A stretch of DNA of 64,000 nt from assembly GCF_020523625.1 (NCBI RefSeq), contig NZ_JAJAQH010000006.1, positions 1,648,134-1,712,133 of the forward strand, read 5' to 3'. Source of the DNA: Methylovorus menthalis (GTDB taxonomy: Bacteria; Pseudomonadota; Gammaproteobacteria; Burkholderiales; Methylophilaceae). Under the pieces are notes generated by a model, which saw only the letters and a program-made list of their open reading frames with translations, was not told the origin of the DNA and made no database searches. The position numbers and the translations under genes are program-made. Each line of letters begins with the position of its first letter. Position 1 is the first letter of the stretch. This document shows positions 1-8,701 of this stretch, in pieces.

Positions 1-819
1 GGCATTGATTTTTTGCTGCAGACGGGGACGACACCAGAGCAGGCGCTCCTGCCGCGTCTCGGCATCGCGAAAGCGGGCAAAGCCCCAGCGTGGCAAGGCA
101 CTGTGTTCGGCGCTGTTCCATAGCACCACGGGCACCACGTCATGCCCGCTCAGGCTTTGCAGCACCTTTTGCAGTTCAGGCAAGGGGTAATGGGCATCGG
201 TCACCAGAAATACCAGTGCACGCTCGCGGCCGATCTCGGCGGCAGCAGAGGCCAGGCCATGAGCTCCACCTTGTGGGGCTGCCGCTTGCGCCAGTCGCTG
301 GCGAATGGCACTGCCCTGCAGACGGCTGCACCGCGCGGGAATTTGCAGCTCGCGCACGATGCCATCGTTGCAGGCTATGAACCCCAGCCGGTCTGCCATA
401 CGCCAGGTAGACCAGGCCAGTTGCTCGCACAGGTCGGCAATCACCTCTATCTTGTTTGCGTCACCGTGATCAGAAGGCTTGGAACTACTCAAAGAATTTC
501 CAGCGGAATGCTCACCCAGCGCATGGCTTGCCCCCTGCTCGCCCTGAAACGCCATGGAGGCCGACCAGTCGGCCACTACCCACACTGGCAGCGACACATT
601 TTGCTGGTACATCTTCACCAGCAAGCGGCGGTAAGGATCACGGGCGGTGGCGCGCACATCAATACGGCGCGGATCCGGGTTATCCAGCAAGGGACCGTGC
701 CCGCGAAAGCGGCTGCCGGAACCAGCAATACGGCCGACATGGGCACCAGCACGCAAGCCGTTGGCGCGCCATTTCACATAGTAGTGAATCAGCTCGGGGA
801 TAGAGGACAACAGACTCAC
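1..819 (-). CDS. mxaS: MxaS, methanol oxidation accessory protein (partial, C-terminus off the left edge)
   Basis: The first 273 codons are in the window and the gene runs off the left edge. The reading frame opens at a GTG (819-817) whose last two bases overlap the TGA of mxaR in a GTGA junction, so the two genes are translationally coupled. The protein begins MSLLSSIPELIHYYVKW and carries a DWSAS motif near residue 80, which resembles the metal-site DxSxS motif of von Willebrand A/DUF58 proteins. MxaS proteins belong to that family and are paired with a MoxR ATPase. They are thought to help mature the Ca-containing methanol dehydrogenase, probably by calcium insertion. The assignment rests on position directly after mxaR and on the DUF58-like features. 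Confidence 0.85.
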   Translation of the reverse strand, partial: MSLLSSIPELIHYYVKWRANGLRAGAHVGRIAGSGSRFRGHGPLLDNPDPRRIDVRATARDPYRRLLVKMYQQNVSLPVWVVADWSASMAFQGEQGASHALGEHSAGNSLSSSKPSDHGDANKIEVIADLCEQLAWSTWRMADRLGFIACNDGIVRELQIPARCSRLQGSAIRQRLAQAAAPQGGAHGLASAAAEIGRERALVFLVTDAHYPLPELQKVLQSLSGHDVVPVVLWNSAEHSALPRWGFARFRDAETRQERLLWCRPRLQQKINA

Positions 820-1847
820 GGTGCCGCCACTTGTGCCAATACGGCTTCCATCAAGGCCGGTGCAATCACATCGCGGTGCAGCTCGTGCACCGGCTGCAGA
901 AACACGCGGTGCGCAATAATGTCGTAGAACACTTCGCGTATGTCTTCCGGCATCAGGTAATCGCGTCCGGCCAGCCACGCTACCACGCGCGCACCACGCA
1001 TCAGCATGCCCATGCCGCGCGGGCTGGCACCCGCCAGCACCAGGCTGCCAACGTCAATACCGGATAACTGCACACCCACATCCTGTGGCTTGGCAGTCGC
1101 CTGCCACAGGGCGAGCGCATAATTCTGCAGCGCAGGGCTGGCCTGCACGTGCTTTTGAATGCTGGCGGCCACATCGTTCAGCTGGTCATACGGCAGGATG
1201 GCCGCAGGCACACTCTCGATAAGCTTGTCGGTATCCTGAAAGCGGGTATCAAACATCAGTTGCTTGCGAATTTCGTCGTCGTCTGGCGATTTCACCAGCA
1301 CTTCCATGAAGAAGCGGTCGCGCGCGGCGCCCGGCAACTCGAAGGTTTCTTCTTTTTCCACGCGGTTGCGGTCAGCAAACAAGATGAAATGCGGGAAATA
1401 ATATTCGCGGTTAAATGCCGTCACGCTGCGCTCGGCCATGGCGCGCAGCAGCAGGGAATGCACTTGCGGACGGGCCCGGTTGATCTCATTAAAGAAGAAC
1501 ACAGACAAGGCATCGCCCTGGCTCAGCAAAGGGCCGGGATCAATGCGCATCTGCCCGGCGTCGTCTATCCAGGTGTGGTAAATCAGGTCAGAAGGCATCA
1601 GGTCCACCGTGCCTTCCACGCGCTGATAGGCGCCACCAAGCGCTCGGGCTGCTGCGCGCAGCAGCGTGGTTTTGCCCACGCCGACATCGCCTTCAAGCAA
1701 CACATGGCCACGGGCAAACAGCGAAATAAGCAGGGAGCGGACCGGGTGGGCCTGCCCCAGAACGACCGCATTCAAGGATTGTTCAAATGCCGTGGCGCGT
1801 TCACGCCAGTCGGCCAGAGCAGAAGGTGTCGGATTCATGGAACTCAC
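816..1847 (-). CDS. mxaR: MxaR, MoxR-type AAA+ ATPase for methanol dehydrogenase maturation
   Basis: This 343-residue AAA+ ATPase has Walker A GDVGVGKT at residues 53-60 and a Walker B-like FFFNEINRA around residues 117-125. Both are typical of the MoxR family, which was named after this gene. MoxR ATPases act as chaperones together with a von Willebrand A/DUF58 partner, here the next gene, mxaS, with which it overlaps by 4 bp. It is needed for assembly or activation of periplasmic methanol dehydrogenase, although the ATPase itself is cytoplasmic. It lies 114 bp downstream of mxaI in the mxa operon. The family and cluster assignment are firm; the exact biochemical step is not settled in the family. 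Confidence 0.93.
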   Translation of the reverse strand: MSSMNPTPSALADWRERATAFEQSLNAVVLGQAHPVRSLLISLFARGHVLLEGDVGVGKTTLLRAAARALGGAYQRVEGTVDLMPSDLIYHTWIDDAGQMRIDPGPLLSQGDALSVFFFNEINRARPQVHSLLLRAMAERSVTAFNREYYFPHFILFADRNRVEKEETFELPGAARDRFFMEVLVKSPDDDEIRKQLMFDTRFQDTDKLIESVPAAILPYDQLNDVAASIQKHVQASPALQNYALALWQATAKPQDVGVQLSGIDVGSLVLAGASPRGMGMLMRGARVVAWLAGRDYLMPEDIREVFYDIIAHRVFLQPVHELHRDVIAPALMEAVLAQVAAP

Positions 1848-1961
1848 TATCGGGTTAATCCGCGCAGGGCGGCAGAAGGGTCCGGGTATGCCAGGGTGGC
1901 ACCGGAAAAAGCGGATAGCGCATGCTCTGCACTATCCGCTACGCCAGTTAAATCACTACTT

Positions 1962-2246
1962 TTACTTGACGTCGTATTTGAACTGACCTGTTTCTTTCAG
2001 GTTGGCAACGCGTTTGGCGTTACGCTCGTTCATGGCCTTGATGGCCTTTTCCTGCTTGCTGAGTTCGACGGGATCATGCTTGGGGTCGTATTTGGAACCA
2101 GCAATCTTGTCAGGGAAACCTGGCTTTGGTTCCCAGCAGTTACCAGGTTCCTTACAGTTTGTGCCATCGTAAGCAAAAGCACTGGATGAAAATACCAAAA
2201 CCGCCACGCCCATCAGACCGTGCTTGAGCCAATTTTTGCTTTGCAT
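1962..2246 (-). CDS. mxaI: MxaI, methanol dehydrogenase small (beta) subunit
   Basis: MxaI is the small beta subunit of the periplasmic alpha2-beta2 methanol dehydrogenase. It wraps around MxaF and has no catalytic residues. The 94-residue precursor has a signal peptide ending in SSAFA, followed by a mature chain starting YDGTNCKEPGNCWEPKPGFP. That chain has two Cys residues that form a disulfide in known structures and a Lys-rich helical C-terminus. An in-frame ATG lies five codons upstream at 2261. It sits inside the GAGGAGGAAT ribosome-binding site, so the start at 2246 is preferred. MxaI is found with MxaF but not with lanthanide XoxF enzymes, which supports a calcium-type system. Confidence 0.95.
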   Translation of the reverse strand: MQSKNWLKHGLMGVAVLVFSSSAFAYDGTNCKEPGNCWEPKPGFPDKIAGSKYDPKHDPVELSKQEKAIKAMNERNAKRVANLKETGQFKYDVK

Positions 2247-2328
2247 TGCATTCCTCCTCATACCCGGCAGTTAAAGAACCCTTCGCGCGGCCAGGATCAC
2301 ATCGCGAAGGGAGTGATACAAAAGCAAC

Positions 2329-2802
2329 TTAGTTATTCAGCCATTTGGCCTTGTCAGGATCGCCCTGATAAATCGAGCGCACCCAGCTCATGATCTGCAG
2401 CATCTCATCCTGCGTCAGACGGCCACGTTGCGGGCCCATCATGCCTTCGGCACCACCAAAAATAGTCTCGAACAAACCCTTGTCGGTCGCATTCTTGGGG
2501 TAGGTCCAGTAGTCATCGGACAACGCCGGGCCGAGCTTGCCTTCAGCCAAGTGACCATGGCAACCGGAACAGGCGGTGGAGAACAGACTCTCGCCCTTCT
2601 TGATGACTTCGGCATTGCCGTTGTAGGGGTTGACGCCGGTTTGCTTGAATTTCTTCACGGCATCGGTTTCCGTCTCGTTAAGGCCCTTGAAATCGAGCAT
2701 TTCACCGGAGATGGTGCCGCGGAAGATCAGATCATCCGCGAAGACAGAGACGGTGGCCGCCAGAAGTGCGGAGACCAGAATCAGTTTGTGACGATTACGC
2801 AT
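2329..2802 (-). CDS. mxaG: MxaG, cytochrome c-L, electron acceptor of methanol dehydrogenase
   Basis: This 157-residue periplasmic c-type cytochrome takes electrons from the PQQ of methanol dehydrogenase and passes them towards the terminal oxidase. A signal peptide ends near residue 22 (TVSVFA, then DD). The single heme-binding motif is C78-S-G-C81-H82, and a GMMGPQ segment further on can supply the axial Met. The sequence FKQTGVNPYNGN and the acidic surface are typical of cytochrome c-L. The gene sits between mxaJ and mxaI in the usual FJGI order, with spacings of 57 and 82 bp. Confidence 0.95.
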   Translation of the reverse strand: MRNRHKLILVSALLAATVSVFADDLIFRGTISGEMLDFKGLNETETDAVKKFKQTGVNPYNGNAEVIKKGESLFSTACSGCHGHLAEGKLGPALSDDYWTYPKNATDKGLFETIFGGAEGMMGPQRGRLTQDEMLQIMSWVRSIYQGDPDKAKWLNN

Positions 2803-2859
2803 TGCATTACCCTTTATTGCTTATTGAAAAATCGTGCTTAAAGCCCACAGACGGCGGCA

Positions 2860-3726
2860 TCAAGGCTTGGTCGTCGGCAACAGTGGGATACCTTCTGCCT
2901 TCAAGATGGCATCAATATCGCCCTTGCGCTTCACAAGCGCCTGCTCAATCTGCTTCAGCAGCTCGGTATCGCCTTTACGCACACCAACGCTCACCGAGAA
3001 CTGGTGCGGCACGCGCTCGCCATTGGATTTCTTCGCGTTATCCACCACCAGCTTTTCCACCAGCGGCACGCTGGATTGCTTGACGTAACGGGAAGCAGCA
3101 GGTGCCCACAGCACGGCTACATCCACACGGCCGTTCACCACATCATTCACCACCCGCGACGGGTCATATTTGATGTAATGGTTACGCGGCGACTTGTAAT
3201 TGGAGATCTCGGCCTTGTACTGGAACATGTCGACAAAACGCTCAATCTGCACCAGCATCACCTCTGGTGGCGTTTCCGGAATCCAGCCAATCTGGGTGGA
3301 TGATTTTTTCAGGTAAGGACTGTTCCAGTCCGTCAACCCCAGGTCGCCCTTGTCTTTCTTGTAAACAAAGATGTAGCCGGAACGGTAGTAGGCTGGCGTC
3401 GTGGCGACACGGGGGTCGTTCTCATCAGCACCAATAATCACATCGCATTGATCCTTATCCAGCAGGTCACGCACTACATAGCGTGCATCTTTCCACCAGA
3501 CGTTTTCCACTTTGCGGCCAAGTTCGCTGGCCAGCACATCGGCAATCCGGTTCTCAAACCCTTCTTGCCGGGTATTCGAGTAAGGAAGCTCATCCTCACC
3601 CGCACAAATTCGTAATGGACTGTCGGCTTTAGTCTTGATTTGCGCATTGTCTTGCGCCATGGCAGTCTGCCCGCCGAACGCGCTCGCCCAGATGGCGAAC
3701 ATCACACTCCACTTGATCAGTTTCAT
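2860..3726 (-). CDS. mxaJ: MxaJ, periplasmic solute-binding-like protein of methanol oxidation
   Basis: This 288-residue protein has a signal peptide cleaved after QTAMA and then a type 2 periplasmic-binding-protein fold signature (LRICAGEDELPYSN near residue 37, and VDVAVLWAPAA in the second lobe). MxaJ proteins are needed for methanol dehydrogenase activity and are thought to assist enzyme assembly or bind an MDH intermediate. They are not known to work in transport. The gene follows mxaF by about 120 bp and precedes mxaG, which is the conserved order. The family is clear from context and sequence; its molecular role is less well defined in general. Confidence 0.92.
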   Translation of the reverse strand: MKLIKWSVMFAIWASAFGGQTAMAQDNAQIKTKADSPLRICAGEDELPYSNTRQEGFENRIADVLASELGRKVENVWWKDARYVVRDLLDKDQCDVIIGADENDPRVATTPAYYRSGYIFVYKKDKGDLGLTDWNSPYLKKSSTQIGWIPETPPEVMLVQIERFVDMFQYKAEISNYKSPRNHYIKYDPSRVVNDVVNGRVDVAVLWAPAASRYVKQSSVPLVEKLVVDNAKKSNGERVPHQFSVSVGVRKGDTELLKQIEQALVKRKGDIDAILKAEGIPLLPTTKP

Positions 3727-3847
3727 TGCTTTCCCTTAAAACACACCGTGATGATCTTTAAAACCGCACAGAACAAAGCTATCTGATAAAAACCGCCGGC
3801 ACCCTACCATCGTGCCGGGCACCGGCGGCCTAATCACAAGGCCTGTA

Positions 3848-5644
3848 TTACAGACCGAACACCATCACACCACCGCCCATCTGGGTGTAGCTTTGGAGTT
3901 CCTTGAAGGCACCTACAGCGCCCAGACCAGCACTTGGGTCAGTCAGGTCAAATACCAGACCTACACCAGGCCAGCCGCCTACACCGTAGTTGGTAGCGAT
4001 GTATTGCTTACCCTTGTAGGCGTAGCTCATAGGCGCACCAATCGCACCGGAAGGCATCTTGAACTTCCAGATTTCCTTACCGTTGGTCTTGTCGAGAGCC
4101 TTGATGTTGCCGTCGAGTGTGTTGTAGAACACCAGGCCGCCCTTGGTAGCCAATGTGCCGCCCCAAACGGAGAATTTCTCCCACTTGGTCCACTTCACTT
4201 CGCCAGTCACACCATCCATGGCACGAACTTGACCCATTTCCTTCTTGGTTGGGCCGTTAGGGCCTGGGTACATAGCCAGCGTTGCACCAACGAAGAACTG
4301 ACCTGCACGGTATGGCAGCATGAACGGCTCCCAATCCATACAAATGTGGTTCAGACCGAAGTAGAACGTACGGCTGTCAGGATCGTAAGCATCCAGACCT
4401 TGGTTGTGGAAACCCATTGCAGATGGGCAGATGTTGGTACCCTTGTGGTCCATGCGGGTGCTGAATTCAGGATCGCGCAATGGCAGGCCGGTCTTCAGGT
4501 CCACCTTCTTGAATACATTCACTGCAGGATCAACCTTGGCAGCTTGTACGATAGAGCCGGTTTGACGGTTCAGGGTGTACATGATGCCGTTACGGTCAAC
4601 GTGGGTCAGCAGAGGCTGCGACTTGCCGTTAACTGCCTGGTCGGTCAGGATCATCTGGTTAACACCAGCGAAGTCCCACTCGTCATGAGGCGTCTTCTGG
4701 TAGCCCCACTTGGCAGCACCAGTATCCACATCACGTGCCCAGATGGTCATGGTCCACTTGTTGTCGCCTGGACGCATGGTTTCATTCCATGGTGCAGGGT
4801 TGCCGGAACCGTAGTAGAACAGGTTCAGCTTAGGATCATAGGCATACCAGCCCCAGTTGGTGCCGCCGCCAATTTTCCAGGCTTCGCCTTCCCAGGTCTT
4901 GGTGCCGAGGCCCATTTGACCGTAGTGAGGATTGTCCTTGTTGAAGTCCTTGGACAGGTTCAGCTCATTATCAGGACCGGTTGCGAACGAACGCCATACC
5001 AGCTCACCGGTTTTCTGATCATAGGCAGTCACGTAACCGCGCACACCCAGCTCAGCACCGGAGCAACCTACCAACACTTTGCCCTTAACGGCGAAAGGTG
5101 CCTGGGTAATGGTGGAACCCACTGCAGGATCACAGTTTTCCATCTTCCACAGTTCCTTGCCGGTCTTGGCATCCAGTGCAACCAGATGACCATCCAGCTG
5201 GGTCTTGAAGATGCGACCATCATCGTAGGCAAGGCCACGGTTCACGATGTCACAGCAGGCAACCGCCTTGACGGAGGCATCCTGCTTGGGTTTGTGCTGC
5301 CAGACAATCTTTTCTGGCTCAGCCAGGTTGAGGGCAAATGTATTGTTTGGAAACGGCGTGTTGATATACATCATGTCGCCAATCACCAGCGGTGCACCTT
5401 CATGACCGTGCAGCAGGCCGGTGGAGAACGACCAGGCAGCTTTCAGGTTCTTGACGTTACCTGTCGTGATTTGTGAAAGGCGGCTGTAATGTTGCCCCGT
5501 ATAATCCCCAGTTTGCATCGTCCAGTTATTGGGATTGGCACCCAGCGCTTCCAGGCTATCAGCTGCCGCAGCTACTGACGGCAGCATGGCTGACAATGCC
5601 AATCCAGCAACTGCAAATCCAGTAGCTGTTATTCTTGCCTTCAT
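3848..5644 (-). CDS. mxaF: MxaF, PQQ-dependent methanol dehydrogenase large subunit (calcium type)
   Basis: This is the catalytic subunit that oxidises methanol to formaldehyde in the periplasm with PQQ. The 598-residue precursor has a signal peptide ending AAAADS, an eight-bladed propeller with W-motifs, and the vicinal C130-C131 pair that closes over PQQ. By homology, Glu198 (GAELG), Asn282 (GSGNPAPWN) and Asp324 (HDEWDFAG) provide the metal and catalytic residues. Residue 326, two after the catalytic Asp, is Ala. XoxF lanthanide enzymes have Asp there, so this is the calcium-type enzyme. A strong AGGAGGATTCCGAAG precedes the ATG. It is the first gene of the mxa operon and diverges from a sensor kinase gene. 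Confidence 0.97.
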   Translation of the reverse strand: MKARITATGFAVAGLALSAMLPSVAAAADSLEALGANPNNWTMQTGDYTGQHYSRLSQITTGNVKNLKAAWSFSTGLLHGHEGAPLVIGDMMYINTPFPNNTFALNLAEPEKIVWQHKPKQDASVKAVACCDIVNRGLAYDDGRIFKTQLDGHLVALDAKTGKELWKMENCDPAVGSTITQAPFAVKGKVLVGCSGAELGVRGYVTAYDQKTGELVWRSFATGPDNELNLSKDFNKDNPHYGQMGLGTKTWEGEAWKIGGGTNWGWYAYDPKLNLFYYGSGNPAPWNETMRPGDNKWTMTIWARDVDTGAAKWGYQKTPHDEWDFAGVNQMILTDQAVNGKSQPLLTHVDRNGIMYTLNRQTGSIVQAAKVDPAVNVFKKVDLKTGLPLRDPEFSTRMDHKGTNICPSAMGFHNQGLDAYDPDSRTFYFGLNHICMDWEPFMLPYRAGQFFVGATLAMYPGPNGPTKKEMGQVRAMDGVTGEVKWTKWEKFSVWGGTLATKGGLVFYNTLDGNIKALDKTNGKEIWKFKMPSGAIGAPMSYAYKGKQYIATNYGVGGWPGVGLVFDLTDPSAGLGAVGAFKELQSYTQMGGGVMVFGL

Positions 5645-5772
5645 CTTCGGAATCCTCCTCGTATGTTGATATAGTCCTACTCCCTCGCTACCACTGTCGT
5701 AGAGCGACGACGAACTATCTCAAACCTGCCTTTGCGGCACGAGGTGCGCCATTCACTTTTGCGCAGGGAAAA

Positions 5773-5816
5773 ATTCACATATTCACAATTTGTAATACTT
5801 CATTACATTTTGTAAC
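5773..5816. promoter_or_regulatory. Alternating dyads and direct repeats in the mxaF / sensor-kinase divergent region
   Basis: The 251-bp gap between the divergent mxaF and kinase genes holds clustered symmetry. Two ATTCACA repeats lie at 5773-5779 and 5781-5787. TTTGTAA occurs at 5789-5795 and again at 5809-5815, exactly 20 bp apart. TGTAAT(5791-5796)-N5-ATTACA(5802-5807) is a perfect dyad, and TTACA(5803-5807)-TTT-TGTAA(5811-5815) is a second one overlapping it. Spacing of about two helix turns fits a regulator binding cooperatively on one DNA face. A natural candidate is the NarL-type regulator encoded next door. The binding itself is inference, and no clear -35/-10 pair was assigned. Confidence 0.5.
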
Positions 5817-5895
5817 AATATAAGGATGAGCTCCCGGTCAGATTCGGGAGCCTGTCGCTAGGGCGCCAATGCAGCAAGGTTCATACTGAGCATTT

Positions 5896-7236
5896 ATGCG
5901 CATCCCGTTCGCCCCCATTACCCTAGGCAAGCAGCTGGATAGAAAGAATGTCCTGCTCGAGTTTGCGATTGTCCCTTGCAGCTTCATCCTGACTTACCTG
6001 ATTGCAGGCTACTTTGAGCTGTCTGAAATCTTCATCGACTGGACACTGACCAGTAACGACGAATACGACATTGATGAGCTGCCCTATGCGCTGGCCGCCG
6101 CGACGCTCGCCATGAGCTGGTTTGCCTGGCGTCGCTGGCAGGAAATCAAGCGCGAGGTGCGTAGCCGCAACCAGACCGAACAAGCCCTGCTGGCAGAGCG
6201 CCTGCAATTCCAAACGCTCTTCAATGAAAACCTGGCAGGCAATGCCGTCGTCACCACGCGTGGCGTGATCGAAATGTGCAATCCGGCCATGGCCTGTTTT
6301 CTGGAAATACAGACGCCTGAGCTGGCCGTGGGGAATAATCTCGCCGACTACTTGCAGCATGGTCCATCATGGTCACACCTGCTGGAGGTGGTCAAAGAAC
6401 ATCAAAAGGTGGATGTCGAGCAGCTTTGCGTCATTGGCGTATACGGCAAACGCACCTATGCCATGGCACGCATCCTCGGGCATTTCAGCCAGGATGGCAG
6501 CTTGCAGTTTCTGCATGTGTTTGCCGCCGATATTACCGAAATCAAAACAGCAGAATCCGAAATCTCCAACCTGCTCAAGGAAAATCATTTTCTGTTGCGG
6601 CAGGCACTGGAGTTGCAGGAAGAAGAGCGCCGCCATATTGCCCGCGACCTGCACGACGACATGGGGCAATACTTGAATGCGATCAAGGCGAACGCCACCA
6701 GCCTGGTCAATATGCCGGACCTGCCAGCCAACATCAGCGAAGTGGCACTACACATTATTTCGCACTCGGACCATATATACCGCTCGGCGCGCCAGCTCAT
6801 TCATCGATTGCGCCCCGCCGCACTGGACGAGCTTGGCCTCAGTGCAGCCCTGCAGCATTTGATCGACACCTGGAAATACCCGGCCAATGGCACGCGCTAT
6901 CAACTGGCAATAGACCATGAGATTGATCATCTGGATGACAAGCTGACCATCAATATCTATCGCGTGATTCAGGAGGCGATTACCAATGCGGCGCGCCACG
7001 CACAGGCCAGCCTGATCGATGTGCATCTCTTCATGCAGGGCGATAACCTGATGGTGGACATTACGGACGATGGATGCGGCATCTCGCTAGCCCAGCCGCA
7101 CAAAGGCCTGGGGCTTGCCGGCATGCGTGAAAGAATCAAGGCGGTTGACGGTAAATTCGAGGTGTCCAGCGCCGCTGGCACAGGCACCCGGATTCGTGCG
7201 GTCATCCCCACAACCCAGATAAAGGAGATGGTGTAA
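5896..7236 (+). CDS. Sensor histidine kinase, NarX/DegS type with PAS domain (MxaY-like by position)
   Basis: This 446-residue membrane sensor kinase has two predicted membrane segments (about residues 20-40 and 62-78), a PAS-like domain at about 105-215, a HisKA_3 dimerisation domain with phospho-acceptor His253 in RRHIARDLHDD, and a C-terminal ATPase domain with DDGCG and GLGLAGMRER boxes. It overlaps the next regulator gene by one base (TAATG), so they form one operon. It diverges from mxaF. In Paracoccus the sensor-regulator pair MxaYX also lies beside mxaF and controls it, which suggests a similar role here. That role is inferred from position. The start has only a weak AAGG upstream. 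Confidence 0.85.
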   Translation: MRIPFAPITLGKQLDRKNVLLEFAIVPCSFILTYLIAGYFELSEIFIDWTLTSNDEYDIDELPYALAAATLAMSWFAWRRWQEIKREVRSRNQTEQALLAERLQFQTLFNENLAGNAVVTTRGVIEMCNPAMACFLEIQTPELAVGNNLADYLQHGPSWSHLLEVVKEHQKVDVEQLCVIGVYGKRTYAMARILGHFSQDGSLQFLHVFAADITEIKTAESEISNLLKENHFLLRQALELQEEERRHIARDLHDDMGQYLNAIKANATSLVNMPDLPANISEVALHIISHSDHIYRSARQLIHRLRPAALDELGLSAALQHLIDTWKYPANGTRYQLAIDHEIDHLDDKLTINIYRVIQEAITNAARHAQASLIDVHLFMQGDNLMVDITDDGCGISLAQPHKGLGLAGMRERIKAVDGKFEVSSAAGTGTRIRAVIPTTQIKEMV

Positions 7237-7871
7237 TGCAAGGTGCTGTAAGAGTGATGCTGGTGGATGACCATGCCGTGGTAAGACAGGGCTATCGCCA
7301 CCTGCTGGAAAAATCCGGAATCAAGGTGATCGCCGAAGTGGATAGCGGCGAAGATGCCTACCGGGTTTACTCGGAGCACCAGCCGGAGGTGGTGGTGATG
7401 GATCTTTCCATGCGTGGCATGGGCGGGCTGGAGGCGCTGAAACGTATCGTTTCGCGTGATCGCAACGCCAAGGTGCTGGTATTCAGCATGCATGACGATG
7501 CCATATTCCCCACCCGCGCATTGCAGGCAGGGGCCAGTGGCTATGTCACCAAGTCGTCTGCGCCGGATGTACTGGTAGAAGCGGTATTTGCCATTGCCAA
7601 TAACCGCAAATACGTCAGCCACGATATCGCGCAGGAAATCGCCATGCACAACATTAATGGCGGCGACATACTCAACAGCCTGAGCTCACGCGAGTTCGAA
7701 GTATTCAACCTGCTGGCACAGGGCCGCTCAATTGATGATATTGCCGCGGCCTTGTGCCTGGACTATAAAACGATCGCCAATGTGCAAACGCGCCTGCGCC
7801 AAAAACTGAATGTGGAAAACGCTGCACAGCTGATGCTGCTTGCCATCAAGCTCAACATCATCAAAACGTGA
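7236..7871 (+). CDS. NarL/LuxR-type response regulator (MxaX-like by position)
   Basis: This 211-residue two-domain regulator has a receiver domain with acidic pocket D11-D12, phospho-acceptor Asp56 in VVMDLSM and the conserved Lys in VTKSSAPD. A LuxR-type helix-turn-helix follows at about residues 148-205. The recognition region reads DYKTIANVQTRLRQKL, in place of the more usual TVxNHxxxIxxKL. It is translationally coupled to the kinase before it. Its likely target is the divergent mxaF promoter, about 1.4 kb away, whose control region contains repeated TGTAA/TTACA half-sites. A rho-independent terminator follows at 7974. The family is certain; the target is inferred. Confidence 0.87.
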   Translation: MQGAVRVMLVDDHAVVRQGYRHLLEKSGIKVIAEVDSGEDAYRVYSEHQPEVVVMDLSMRGMGGLEALKRIVSRDRNAKVLVFSMHDDAIFPTRALQAGASGYVTKSSAPDVLVEAVFAIANNRKYVSHDIAQEIAMHNINGGDILNSLSSREFEVFNLLAQGRSIDDIAAALCLDYKTIANVQTRLRQKLNVENAAQLMLLAIKLNIIKT

Positions 7872-7973
7872 ACATTTCCCGAATAAATCATGAAGCCCTC
7901 TCTCACGGCAAACGGGGCTCTTCTTTTACACTGAATGCAGTTGTCTCTCTCCACTGACAACACCATAGTTGAT

Positions 7974-8005
7974 CGACCGGCATACCCTTGCCGGTCGTTT
8001 TTTTT
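7974..8005 (+). terminator. Rho-independent terminator after the kinase-regulator pair
   Basis: A perfect 9-bp stem CGACCGGCA/TGCCGGTCG with a 6-nt loop is followed by eight T residues. It lies about 100 bp after the stop of the plus-strand regulator and before the convergent second regulator. Confidence 0.9.
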
Positions 8006-8056
8006 GCCTGTTGCTTATGCTGTTCGCCATGTTGCCTGGCGAGCCATACATATGAC

Positions 8057-8701
8057 TCAGCTATCAATCAACCCGTGCTTGATGGCAAAACGCACCATCT
8101 CCACCGGATTGGATAAACCCAGCTTCTGCTTCACCAGCGTGTGGTAATTCGCCACCGTTTTCTGGCTGATCTTCAATACCTCGGCAATCTCCTCGGCATT
8201 TTTGCCCTCGGCAAACAGCCGGAACACCTCGAACTCGCGCGGCGATAGCTGGCTGATCAGGTCACCATCGCCTATGACGGTTTGTAGCGCGATCTTCTGG
8301 GCGATGCTGGTGCTGATGTAATTCTTGCCACGCGACACTTCCACCACCGCCTTGACCAGCTCATCAAACGAGCCGGTTTTGGCGACATAGCCACGTGCGC
8401 CGCTCTTGAGAGTCTGCATGGCAAACGCCGCGTTTTCATGCATAGAGAAAATCAGCACGCGCGCCGTGCGATACCGCGCCAATATCCGTCGCATGGCCTC
8501 CAGCCCACCCATGCCCGGCATGGAGAGGTCCATCACCGTCACATCGGGCAGATACTCCCCAAATACCTGGTAAGCCTGCTCACCGCTCTCGGCCTCGGCC
8601 ACCACTTTGATGCCGGAATGCTGCTCCAGCAAACGGCACAAGCCCGACCGTACGACAGTGTGGTCATCGACCAGCAAGACCCGGATAATTTCTTCACTCA
8701 C
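8057..8701 (-). CDS. NarL/LuxR-type response regulator, second pair
   Basis: This 214-residue regulator has receiver pocket D12-D13, phospho-acceptor Asp58 (VTVMDLSMPGMGG), the conserved Lys in VAKTGSF and a C-terminal LuxR helix-turn-helix (LSPREFEVFRLFAEGKNAEEIAEVL, then KISQKTVANYHTLVKQKL). It is closely similar to the regulator at 7236-7871 and points towards it, so the two pairs look like paralogues in a tail-to-tail arrangement. It overlaps its kinase gene by 8 bp. Whether it also acts on methanol oxidation genes is unknown. Methylotrophs commonly have more than one such pair for mxa control. Confidence 0.87.
   Translation of the reverse strand: MSEEIIRVLLVDDHTVVRSGLCRLLEQHSGIKVVAEAESGEQAYQVFGEYLPDVTVMDLSMPGMGGLEAMRRILARYRTARVLIFSMHENAAFAMQTLKSGARGYVAKTGSFDELVKAVVEVSRGKNYISTSIAQKIALQTVIGDGDLISQLSPREFEVFRLFAEGKNAEEIAEVLKISQKTVANYHTLVKQKLGLSNPVEMVRFAIKHGLIDS

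Noticed and set aside
142-927. Plus-strand open frames in the first 2.2 kb (261 and 346 codons)
   Set aside because: They are antisense to mxaS, mxaR and mxaI, which are clear members of the mxa operon.
3812-5476. Long plus-strand open frame of 554 codons opposite mxaF
   Set aside because: It lies wholly antisense to a certain gene, has no ribosome-binding site or known domain, and is of a kind that arises from the codon bias of the opposite strand.
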